Shown: positions 17,166 through 24,204 of the stretch, piece after piece
How positions within the stretch are numbered: position 1 is the stretch's first letter
Layout of the letters: every line of letters begins with the position of its first letter
Source: Anaeromassilibacillus stercoravium
GTDB lineage: Bacteria > Bacillota > Clostridia > Oscillospirales > Acutalibacteraceae
Length of the DNA stretch: 24,513 nucleotides
Assembly (NCBI GenBank): GCA_019118845.1
Contig: DWYE01000013.1
Span: forward strand, 1 to 24,513
Reading direction: 5' to 3'
Translations under genes and position numbers: made by a program
Notes under the pieces: generated by a model
What the model saw: only the letters and a program-made list of their open reading frames with translations
Database searches by the model: none
What the model was told of the DNA's origin: nothing

Positions 17166-17992
17166 TTACACTTGTGACGGACAGCACTGCCTACCTGACA
17201 AAGGAGGAAGCGGATCGTTTAAAGCTCCGTGTGGTGCCCATGCATTATACCATTGCCGGGAATTCCTATACCGAGGGGTTCGCGGACGAGAATCAGAATT
17301 TTGTGGATAAAATTGCGGCGAATCCGGATCTCTGCGCAACCGCACAGGCCTCGGTTGCGGATTTTGTCGGAATGTTTCAGGCGATTGTCCATCAGGGCGG
17401 CGAGGTGCTCTGTGTGGTGATTTCCTCGCGGTTGAGCGGTGCATATAGCAGCGCCTGCATTGCAGCAAAGGCTGTGGATGCGGAAAAGGTGCGCGTTGTG
17501 GATTCCCGCACAACGGCGGGAGGACTGGCATTGCTGCTCAAAAAGGCGGCGAAGCTGATCCGGCAGGGCTATCCTTTGGAAGACATTGTAGCGCAGGTGA
17601 AAAAGCAGCGGGAAAAGACCGGCATCGCCTTCTCCGTAGAGGACATGGAATCCTTGCGGAAGAGCGGCAGATTGAGCATTGTGCGCCAGTCCGTGGGGGC
17701 GATTTTGAACATCCGGCCGATCCTCTGTTTGGAAAAAGACGGCGGCGCATTGGTCTGCGCCGGCACGGCGCGCGGACGGAATGCGCAGATGCAGGCGCTG
17801 GCGGATCGGGTGCCGGAGAATGCTGTGGAGGTCATCATTGAGTCCCTGGGGAGCGCCTATATTGCGCCCGCTCTGGCGGAGCGCATCCGCGCGCGTTTGC
17901 CGCATGCGGCCATTTCGCGGGCAACCTTGGGGCCTGTCCTGGCCATCCATATCGGCCTCGACGTCATTGGCGTTGCGTGGTCGGTTGAATAG
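17162..17992 (+). CDS. DegV family fatty-acid-binding protein (FakB-like)
   Basis: DegV/FakB proteins bind a fatty acid and, where a FakA kinase exists, present it for phosphorylation so it can enter phospholipid synthesis. The 276-residue protein has the family signatures TDSTAYL (6-12), TAQAS (TSQPS in many members), ISSRLSGAYSSA, DSRTTAGG, MESLRKSGRLS and the C-terminal GPVLAIHIGLDVIG. It starts at ATG 17162, sharing ATGA with the accA stop, so it is the last gene of the fab operon and translationally coupled. That placement supports a role in fatty acid metabolism. No FakA gene is in the window. Ligand preference cannot be read from sequence. Confidence 0.93.
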   Translation: MITLVTDSTAYLTKEEADRLKLRVVPMHYTIAGNSYTEGFADENQNFVDKIAANPDLCATAQASVADFVGMFQAIVHQGGEVLCVVISSRLSGAYSSACIAAKAVDAEKVRVVDSRTTAGGLALLLKKAAKLIRQGYPLEDIVAQVKKQREKTGIAFSVEDMESLRKSGRLSIVRQSVGAILNIRPILCLEKDGGALVCAGTARGRNAQMQALADRVPENAVEVIIESLGSAYIAPALAERIRARLPHAAISRATLGPVLAIHIGLDVIGVAWSVE

Positions 17993-18032
17993 AACGGAAT
18001 CCTGGGTATTTTATAGAAATAGACTATATGGA

Positions 18033-18078
18033 AAAAACGTCCGAAATGGGCTTATTGAAGCCTGTGTCGGACGTTTTT
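18033..18078. terminator. terminator at the end of the fab operon, possibly bidirectional
   Basis: AAAAACGTCCGA (18033-18044) pairs with TCGGACGTTTTT (18067-18078). Inside, GGGCTT (18048-18053) pairs with AAGCCT (18058-18063), giving a long stem with a small internal loop. The flanking A and T runs give a U-tract on either strand. It lies 41 nt after degV and about 90 nt after the oppositely oriented sensor kinase, so it could stop both converging transcripts. Confidence 0.85.
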
Positions 18079-18169
18079 GCGTTTATGGCGGCTATGAAGC
18101 GGGAGAATATCCCACACAGGTTGCTGCAAGGCACCCCGCTCTTGGCGGCAACCTTAAGAGACAGCGCTT

Positions 18170-19396
18170 TTATGCATCGGCGCCACTGCCGGGGTGAGCC
18201 TCTGCATAGATGGGGAGTTCTACGGAAAAGGTCGTATGATTGTCTGCACTCTCCGCAGAAATCTTTCCGTGTGCATTTTCCACAATGGATTTGGCGATGG
18301 CAAGGCCAAGACCATAACCGCCGGTTTCGCGGGAACGTGCGCTGTCCGCCCGGTAAAACCGGTCGAATACGTGGGGGAGCGCATCGGGGGAAATCTCTTC
18401 CCCGGAATTCCGCACGGACAGGACAGCGTGATTCTTTTCACGTGAGAGCACAACCTCCACGATCCCGCCGGAAGGGGTATGTTTAACGGCATTGTCGAGC
18501 AGGATGTCCACCAGACGGGAGAATCTCTCCGGGCTGCCGTTTACCATGAGATGCTCCGAAATGCGGGAACGGATTTCCACGCCCTTTTCATAGGCAACGG
18601 CTTCAAAGGAGAGCAAGCAACCCGTTGTCAGACGGCTGAAATCCACGGCGCGTGTGGGAATGGCGTCCTGGTCGTGGTCCAGCTTTGCGAGCGTCAGCAT
18701 ATCGTTGATGAGCCCATTCATCCGGGTGATCTGAACCTGCATGGCGGAGATCCACTGATCCTGGCTGGCGACCGATTCCGTCCCGTTTTCTGCTAGGACG
18801 GAAAGGTTGGCGTTCAGGATAGCGAGCGGCGTTTTCAATTCATGAGAGGCGTCCGCCACAAAGTTTTTTTGACGGTCAAACGCCTCTTTGACCGGGCGCA
18901 CCGTGCGGGTGGCAAAGAGCGTGCTCAACCCAAACAGCAAGAGCAGGCTTAAAATAGTAACGCCAAACAGGATCAAAAGGATGTTCCGCTGCGTGGCAAT
19001 GGACCCCGTCTGGTCCAGAAGTACCAAATGGGCGTGTTCCCGATCGAATGCGTAGGAAAAATGGTAGGTATCGAGTGAGAAATTTCCGCGTTCCTGCTCC
19101 TGTTCCTGCGCCATTTCCGTGGCCTGTTGGACCAGCTCGGCCGATACGCCCGGGGGCGCGCTGAATGTGGCAACCTCTTGCTGCTCATCCAGAATGACAC
19201 GGATGGCCCCCATGACCGGCGGGGGCTGACGGCCGCCGTCGTCGCGCATATGCAAAGCGGCGTTTAACGTCATCTGCGTCTGCTGCTCATTTGCAGCGAT
19301 CATCAATACAGCGGTCACTGCAAAAATAGCAATGAACACAAGGCTCAAGAGCGCCATGTTGAAGCGGACCAGCTTCCATTTTAGCTTCCGAAACAT
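18170..19396 (-). CDS. two-component sensor histidine kinase
   Basis: This is a membrane sensor kinase of 408 residues that would phosphorylate the adjacent regulator. It has a transmembrane segment at about 14-34, an extracytoplasmic part of roughly 100 residues, and a second segment at about 138-162. The dimerisation domain carries phospho-acceptor His185 (ADASHELKTP); the ATPase domain has the N box at Asn302 (LLDNAVKHT), VRNSGEEIS, the F box (FDRFYRAD) and GYGLGLAI. No clear HAMP domain is seen between the membrane and the H box. ATG 19396 is chosen because GGAGG lies upstream; it overlaps the regulator's end by 16 nt. The extracytoplasmic part is rich in Gln and Glu and is not recognised. 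The divergent export operon suggests it senses an exported or membrane-active compound (inference). Confidence 0.93.
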   Translation of the reverse strand: MFRKLKWKLVRFNMALLSLVFIAIFAVTAVLMIAANEQQTQMTLNAALHMRDDGGRQPPPVMGAIRVILDEQQEVATFSAPPGVSAELVQQATEMAQEQEQERGNFSLDTYHFSYAFDREHAHLVLLDQTGSIATQRNILLILFGVTILSLLLLFGLSTLFATRTVRPVKEAFDRQKNFVADASHELKTPLAILNANLSVLAENGTESVASQDQWISAMQVQITRMNGLINDMLTLAKLDHDQDAIPTRAVDFSRLTTGCLLSFEAVAYEKGVEIRSRISEHLMVNGSPERFSRLVDILLDNAVKHTPSGGIVEVVLSREKNHAVLSVRNSGEEISPDALPHVFDRFYRADSARSRETGGYGLGLAIAKSIVENAHGKISAESADNHTTFSVELPIYAEAHPGSGADA

Positions 19397-20070
19397 AGCG
19401 GTTCCTCCAAGCGGTATCCCACATTCCGGATACAGGCGATGCGCATCTGGGAGCACAAATAGGTCAGCTTCTTGCGCAGGAAGGAGATATAGACCTCCAC
19501 GTTGTTTCCGGCCGCGCCGTTTTCAAACCCCCAGAGCCTGGTCAGCAATTCCTCTTTGTTGAGGATGGTATCCGGATGCAGAAAAAACTGTTTCATGATT
19601 TCGAATTCTTTATTGGCGAGCTGGACCCGCTGGTCCCTGCGCGAGAGCGTGTAATTCGCCAAATTCAGGGTGAGATCACCCACCTGTAGCGTGTCGTCAA
19701 AGATCAATTCCCCCCGGCGGCGGGTCATGGCGCGGATGCGCGCCAGCAGCTCTTCTGTTGCAAACGGCTTGGCCAGGTAGTCGTCCGCGCCACAGTCCAG
19801 CCCTGCCACTTTGTCGCTGATTTCCCCTTTTGCGGAGAGCAAAAGCACCGGCGTGGAGATGGAAGCTTCGCGCAGCCGCTGCAAAACCGTTAAACCATCC
19901 AGCTTTGGGAGCATGATGTCCAGCAGGATAATGTCGTAAATTCCCGTCAAGGCTTCGTCCAGGCCCGTTTCGCCGTTGTAGGCGGCGAAGGTTTCCCATC
20001 GTTTTTTACTGAAGATTTGACAAAGCGCGTCGCTCAAAGGCTTTTCGTCCTCGATTAATAAGATTTTCAT
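19381..20070 (-). CDS. OmpR/PhoB-family response regulator
   Basis: This DNA-binding regulator of 229 residues is the partner of the sensor kinase downstream on the same strand. The receiver domain begins MKILLIEDEK, with phospho-acceptor Asp51 (LLDIMLPKLDG), switch residue Ser79 and Lys101 (AKPF). The C-terminal winged helix has LANKEFEIMKQF, LWGFE, VEVYISFLRKKL and RNVGYRLE. ATG 20070 is selected for its GAGGGGG ribosome site and family N-terminus; a further 27 codons upstream in frame look noncoding. Heptads spaced by 11 or 22 bp lie before this gene and before the divergent operon, as expected for its family, and suggest autoregulation plus control of the exporter. Confidence 0.95.
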   Translation of the reverse strand: MKILLIEDEKPLSDALCQIFSKKRWETFAAYNGETGLDEALTGIYDIILLDIMLPKLDGLTVLQRLREASISTPVLLLSAKGEISDKVAGLDCGADDYLAKPFATEELLARIRAMTRRRGELIFDDTLQVGDLTLNLANYTLSRRDQRVQLANKEFEIMKQFFLHPDTILNKEELLTRLWGFENGAAGNNVEVYISFLRKKLTYLCSQMRIACIRNVGYRLEEPLCFGS

Positions 20071-20142
20071 GATAATCCCCCTCTTTTGGAGTTTCCAATG
20101 TCCGCAAAACTCCAATAATCCATCATTAGAATACCGGAAGCC

Positions 20143-20171
20143 TGTGAACATAGTTTGCCGGAAATGTGAAG
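20143..20171. promoter_or_regulatory. 22-bp spaced TGTGAA repeats upstream of the response regulator
   Basis: TGTGAAC (20143-20149) and TGTGAAG (20165-20171) lie exactly 22 bp apart, two helical turns. A weak intermediate copy, TTTGCCG, falls in phase at 20154. On the minus strand a possible -10 (TATTCT, 20133-20128) lies 9 bp away, so the repeats would occupy the -35 zone, as in OmpR/PhoB-activated promoters. Assignment to this regulator is inference. Confidence 0.45.
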
Positions 20172-20282
20172 GTTCTATGATTTTGCAAGGGCAAGGCAGC
20201 GTGCTGCAACCGTTGGGCTCCTAGCAGAGATAATCGGCTTAGCATCCATCCCAGCGCGCCCAAACATTCAGGCTTGGCCGCC
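20172..20282. other. central part of the divergent intergenic region
   Basis: This stretch between the two repeat clusters has no reading frame worth reporting. It holds two short inverted repeats, GCAGC/GCTGC (20196-20207, 2-nt loop) and CAGGC/GCCTG (20269-20284, 6-nt loop). Neither is followed by a T run. No function is assigned. Confidence 0.5.
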
Positions 20283-20322
20283 TGTGACGAAATTGTGAAG
20301 ACACCCTTAAACTTGTGTGAAG
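20283..20322. promoter_or_regulatory. 11/22-bp phased TGTGA repeats upstream of the export operon
   Basis: TGTGACG (20283-20289), TGTGAAG (20294-20300) and TGTGAAG (20316-20322) start 11 and 22 bp apart. This helical phasing is typical of tandem OmpR-family sites. They end 36 bp upstream of the TATAAT at 20359. The same heptad recurs in front of the response regulator, which supports a shared regulator. Confidence 0.5.
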
Positions 20323-20334
20323 TGGGAATTTTTT

Positions 20335-20364
20335 CAGCTTGATTTCAGGTTTCGTCCCTATAAT
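20335..20364 (+). promoter_or_regulatory. promoter of the export operon
   Basis: A perfect TATAAT is at 20359-20364. The -35 is poor: TTGATT at 20339-20344 leaves only 14 bp, and CAGCTT at 20335-20340 leaves 18 bp. A good -10 with a weak -35 next to phased repeats is what an activator-dependent promoter looks like. Start is expected near 20371, about 62 nt before the first small gene. Confidence 0.6.
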
Positions 20365-20432
20365 AAAGACCGTACAAACGGCAGGGGATCAAACCGGTCC
20401 CGTGCAATGACAGAGAAAGGGGTGTATCTTCC

Positions 20433-20579
20433 ATGAATGGATTTCTGCAGCGCAGAGAATGGACAGCGCGCTTCCCCTCGTTTTGGGGGACGCACCGGTG
20501 GGCAATTTTAGCAGGCCTCTTGGGCGCGGCAGTCTGGGCGGCGGGGATCGCAGGGACCCTTTTGCTTGCCAGAAGTTAA
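20433..20579 (+). CDS. 48-residue single-pass membrane peptide, unrecognised
   Basis: A frame of 48 codons from ATG 20433 to TAA 20579 is preceded by GAAAGGGG (about 10 nt upstream), starts about 60 nt after the promoter, and ends 29 nt before the SLH gene. The peptide has a basic, aromatic N-terminus (MNGFLQRREWTARFPSFW) and one hydrophobic segment at about residues 24-46 (WAILAGLLGAAVWAAG and onward), ending in LLLARS. The Arg-rich N-terminus suggests that side is cytoplasmic. I recognise no family. It could be a small subunit or regulator of the exporter or sensor, or a leader peptide. Its position as the first gene of the operon is the main support. Confidence 0.6.
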   Translation: MNGFLQRREWTARFPSFWGTHRWAILAGLLGAAVWAAGIAGTLLLARS

Positions 20580-20608
20580 CCTGTAAATTCTTTGATGAGG
20601 TGATAGTA

Positions 20609-21679
20609 ATGAATCATAAATGGAAACGGACCATGTCCGTGCTTTTGGCGATGGGCACGGTTGCTCTCTCCATCCCGGCGCAGGGCTTCGCCGCGTCCGT
20701 GGATACGTCGGAAAAGGTGCTGTCCAATCTGGGGATCACCGATTCCGTGTTGGTGGGCTCCAACGTCGAAGTGACCCGCGGCCAATTCGCACAGCTTTTA
20801 TTGAATACGTCGTCCTTTAAGGGGAAGGCGGGAACAACTGTCAACTATCGCCGCTTCAGCGATGTTGCGGCGGATCATACGTATGCTACGGCAATCAATG
20901 TTGCAACCCAGCAGGGATGGATGACCGGCTATCTGGACGGCACATTCAAACCCGACCAGCCGGTCAAGCTGCGCGAGGCCGTGTATGGGGTGTTGGCGTT
21001 GCTCGGATATACCAACGAGGACTTTACTGGGGATCAGACGCAGGGGCGCATGTCCATGTACTATTCGAAAGAACTGGACGACGGCTTGGCGTTGGTTTCG
21101 ATGGAATCCAATTTGACCATGTCCAACTGTAAATCCTTGCTCTATAACACGCTCAAGGCGACCAACAAATCCGGGAGCATGTATGGACAGATCTTTGACT
21201 GCGAACTGGATGCGGATGGCGAAATCAACTATCTGAAATTATCCGACAACAATGTAAATGGTCCGATCGAAGTAACGGATAGCAAGGACATCGGCGATAT
21301 CCTGCCGTTCAGTGAAGAAAACGCCACGTATATCATCGACGGCGAAGTGGGATATAACCTCGACTACAACAGCGTAGATGAGGGGGATGTCGTCTACTAC
21401 AGCAGCAAAACGCGCACGGTTTGGGTTTACCAGGACCATCGCGACAGCGGCGAAGTGACGGGCATTGTCTATGACAATTCCAGCTCGATGATCCCAGTGG
21501 CCGTCTATGTGGATGGAACGAAGTACACCATCGAAAGCGAAGAGATGCAGTATGCATTCTCCACATTGGGCGAGGTGCATGTGGGCGACGAGATCACAGT
21601 GGTATACGACGATGAGTCCAGCACAGACGATGCGGACAGCTATAATTTTGTATTGAAGGGGTACCTGCTCGATGACTGA
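20609..21679 (+). CDS. secreted S-layer homology (SLH) domain protein
   Basis: This exported protein of 356 residues probably sits in the cell wall. ATG 20609 follows GAGGTGAT and gives a signal peptide (MNHKWKRTMSVLLAMG, cleavage near GFAA at 29). A partial SLH unit (about 36-70, VTRGQFAQLLLN) is followed by a clear one (RRFSDVAADHTYATAINVA, GWMTGYLDGTFKPDQPV, about 79-134) and a degenerate one (about 138-185, NLTMSNCKSLLYNTLKA). SLH units usually bind pyruvylated wall polymers. The remaining 165 residues are beta-rich and acidic with no family I recognise. It overlaps the adaptor gene by 8 nt, so it is probably part of the export system, perhaps tethering it to the wall (inference). Confidence 0.88.
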   Translation: MNHKWKRTMSVLLAMGTVALSIPAQGFAASVDTSEKVLSNLGITDSVLVGSNVEVTRGQFAQLLLNTSSFKGKAGTTVNYRRFSDVAADHTYATAINVATQQGWMTGYLDGTFKPDQPVKLREAVYGVLALLGYTNEDFTGDQTQGRMSMYYSKELDDGLALVSMESNLTMSNCKSLLYNTLKATNKSGSMYGQIFDCELDADGEINYLKLSDNNVNGPIEVTDSKDIGDILPFSEENATYIIDGEVGYNLDYNSVDEGDVVYYSSKTRTVWVYQDHRDSGEVTGIVYDNSSSMIPVAVYVDGTKYTIESEEMQYAFSTLGEVHVGDEITVVYDDESSTDDADSYNFVLKGYLLDD

Positions 21680-23477
21680 TACAGATGATGTGAAGTTCAA
21701 CACAGCAGAACTTGAGAATTTACAGCCAAAGCGTTCCTTCTTCCGCAGAAAAAATAAAACCGGCAGAAAGCGTCCCAAATGGAAAAAGTTTGTCAAAATT
21801 ATCATTGCCTTGGTGCTGGTGGCAACCCTGGCCTTTGCCGGGTTCCACATCCTCAATCGAAACGAAGGCTCCAATGGGATGGAATCCGAAACACGGACGG
21901 CCACGGTCGAGCGGCAGACGATCCAGTCGTCGATTTCCTCCTCCGGCACATTGGCCGCTTTGGATACATACACCATCACCTCCCTGGTTTCCGGAGAGGT
22001 CATCAGCGCGGATTTTGAAAAGGGCGACCAGGTGGAAAAGGGCGATGTCTTGTACCGCATTGACACCGGGGACGTGGACGAACGTATTGAGTCCGCGCAG
22101 ACCTCCTTGGAACGCGCGCAGGAGCGTTACCAGGAGGCGCAGGAAAACTACGATGAGGCGGCCGAGGACTACCAGTCCCTTGATTATGTCTCCCCGGAGG
22201 AAGGCTATGTACAGGCGGTCTATGTGGAAGTAGGGGACACCGTCAACAGTGGCGACAAGCTGGTTGACCTCTATAATGACCGGACAATGGTCCTCAAGGT
22301 GCCGTTTTTGAATACGGATGCCAACCAGATTTCCGCCGGCGATACGGCCCAGGTGCAGATTTTGGAAACCTATGAAACCGTGAGCGGTACGGTGACGGCG
22401 GTGAGCTCCATGGAGCAGACGCTCAGCGGCGGCAGCGTTGTCCGGATGGTGACCATTGAAGTGGGGAACCCGGGCGGGATCTCCACGTCCAGCACGGCGG
22501 CAGCCACAGTCAACGGCTTGGCGTGCAGCGGCGACGGGACGTTCACCGCAAAGCTGGAAGAGACGGTCACCGCCGATCACGGCGGGGAAATTGCGTCGAT
22601 GGCCGTGGAAGAGGGAAGCTATGTCCATGAGGGCGCAACGTTGTTTACCTATACGCAGGAGTCGGCGGACGATGCGCTCCAAACGGTCCAGGATTCCCTG
22701 GAAACGGCGGAACAGAGCGTAGAAGATGCCGAGAGCGAATTGGAGAATACGCAGGATAGTTTGGAGGACTATGAGATCACCGCGCCGATTTCCGGCCAAG
22801 TGATTGTCAAAAATACAAAAGCCGGCGATACGCTCAACAGCGGAGGAGACAGCAACACGGCGATGGCGATCATATACGATATGTCGGCGCTCACCTTTGA
22901 CATGTATGTGGATGAGCTTGACGTCCTCGATGTGGAGGTCGGGCAGAAGGTGGAAGTCACAGTGGATGCGTTTGAAGGGGAGACCTTCACCGGGCAGGTG
23001 ACGAACGTCAGCCTGGAGAGCACTTCGAGCAACGGCGTCACCCAATACCCCGTGACGGTCCAGATGGACGAAGTGGGGGATCTGCTCCCCGGTATGAACG
23101 TCAACGGCGAGATCATCATCGACGAGGCGGAGAACGCGCTGGCGATCCCGGCGCAGGCGCTGCAGCGCGGCAATGTCGTCTATGTGCAGGACGACAGCGT
23201 TACAGAGGCGCAGGGCAATGTCCCGGCTGGGTTCCGCTCCGTAGAGGTAGAGACCGGCTTGATCAGCGAGGATTATGTAGAGATTAAGAGCGGCCTCTCC
23301 GAAGGGGACGTCGTCTACATTGACCCGACCACATCGACCGACAGCACCACCATGATGGGCATGGGCGGCATGCCCGGCGGTGGAATGCCTAGCGGTGGCG
23401 GTGGAATGCCTGGCGGCGGTGGCGGCATGCCTGGCGGTGGCGGCGGTGGCCGCGGCGGACCGGGAGGTGGATTCTAA
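21672..23477 (+). CDS. MacA/HlyD-like membrane fusion (adaptor) protein with duplicated body and Gly/Met-rich tail
   Basis: This adaptor of 601 residues should connect the ABC transporter to the wall. It has a basic cytoplasmic N-terminus (1-38), one membrane anchor (about 39-60), then lipoyl-like and coiled-coil parts. Unit one has half-motif SLVSGEVISADFEKGD (104-119), a helical hairpin (about 135-170) and the partner half-motif GYVQAVYVEVGDTVNSG. A beta domain leads to a second set: GGEIASMAVEEGSYVHEG (about 302), helices at about 330-367 and APISGQVIVKNTKAGD. A second barrel follows (about 405-483), then ALAIPAQALQRGN. The last 40 residues are Gly, Met and Pro repeats such as GGMPGGGMPSGGGGMPGG. 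Typical MacA has one hairpin, so this looks like an internal duplication. The stop is 1 nt before the ATPase gene. Confidence 0.9.
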   Translation: MTDTDDVKFNTAELENLQPKRSFFRRKNKTGRKRPKWKKFVKIIIALVLVATLAFAGFHILNRNEGSNGMESETRTATVERQTIQSSISSSGTLAALDTYTITSLVSGEVISADFEKGDQVEKGDVLYRIDTGDVDERIESAQTSLERAQERYQEAQENYDEAAEDYQSLDYVSPEEGYVQAVYVEVGDTVNSGDKLVDLYNDRTMVLKVPFLNTDANQISAGDTAQVQILETYETVSGTVTAVSSMEQTLSGGSVVRMVTIEVGNPGGISTSSTAAATVNGLACSGDGTFTAKLEETVTADHGGEIASMAVEEGSYVHEGATLFTYTQESADDALQTVQDSLETAEQSVEDAESELENTQDSLEDYEITAPISGQVIVKNTKAGDTLNSGGDSNTAMAIIYDMSALTFDMYVDELDVLDVEVGQKVEVTVDAFEGETFTGQVTNVSLESTSSNGVTQYPVTVQMDEVGDLLPGMNVNGEIIIDEAENALAIPAQALQRGNVVYVQDDSVTEAQGNVPAGFRSVEVETGLISEDYVEIKSGLSEGDVVYIDPTTSTDSTTMMGMGGMPGGGMPSGGGGMPGGGGGMPGGGGGGRGGPGGGF

Positions 23478-23478
23478 G

Positions 23479-24204
23479 ATGGCACAAACACATACCGGTA
23501 CGCAGCCGCTCATTTCCCTCCAGAATATCTATAAGATCTATCAGATGGGCGATATGGAGGTGCGCGCAAACGACGGGATTTCCCTCGACATTTACCGGGG
23601 CGAGTTTGTCTCCATCGTGGGAAAGTCCGGAAGCGGCAAATCCACCATTATGAATATCATCGGCGCGCTCGATGTGCCCACCGAGGGAAAATATATCCTC
23701 AATGGCCAGGACGTGAGCGAAATGGAGGACGATAGCCTTGCGGAGATCCGCAATAAGACCATTGGGTTTGTCTTCCAGCAGTACAACCTGCTCCCCAAGC
23801 AGAACCTCCTGGAAAATGTGGAGCTGCCCCTGATCTATGCGGGAGTGGGAAAAAAGGAGCGCACAGAGCGCTCGCTGGAATCGCTGGAACGGGTGGGGCT
23901 GCGCGACAAGTGGCGGTATATGCCGCAGCAGCTTTCCGGCGGCCAGCAGCAGCGTGTGTCCATCGCGCGGGCGTTGGTGGGAAACCCTTCCCTGATTCTG
24001 GCGGACGAACCCACCGGCGCATTGGATTCCAAAACGGGCCGGGAGGTCCTGGACTTCCTCAAGCAGCTGCATGAGGAGGGGAACACCGTAGTTATTATCA
24101 CCCACGACAATTCCATTGCAGTGGAGGCCGAGCGCGTGGTCAAGATCAGCGATGGAAAAATTATATTTGACGGAGACGTGAAGGCCTATGAGTCAATCCT
24201 TTAG
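23479..24204 (+). CDS. MacB-type ABC transporter ATPase subunit
   Basis: This 241-residue ATPase powers the exporter formed with the permease downstream. Visible motifs are Walker A GKSGSGKST (48-56), Q-loop Gln100 (FVFQQYNLLP), the signature LSGGQQQR (152-159), Walker B LILADEP (172-178) and switch His209 (IITHD). It belongs to the LolD/MacB group that also includes the Bce and Fts E-type ATPases. ATG 23479 is chosen because the coding region then starts just after the adaptor stop; a longer frame back to 23380 lies in the Gly-rich tail. Its end overlaps the permease start by 17 nt. Confidence 0.95.
   Translation: MAQTHTGTQPLISLQNIYKIYQMGDMEVRANDGISLDIYRGEFVSIVGKSGSGKSTIMNIIGALDVPTEGKYILNGQDVSEMEDDSLAEIRNKTIGFVFQQYNLLPKQNLLENVELPLIYAGVGKKERTERSLESLERVGLRDKWRYMPQQLSGGQQQRVSIARALVGNPSLILADEPTGALDSKTGREVLDFLKQLHEEGNTVVIITHDNSIAVEAERVVKISDGKIIFDGDVKAYESIL

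Noticed and set aside
18028..18486. Plus-strand frames across the terminator and kinase 3' end
   Set aside because: They start in the terminator stem and continue antisense to the kinase domain.
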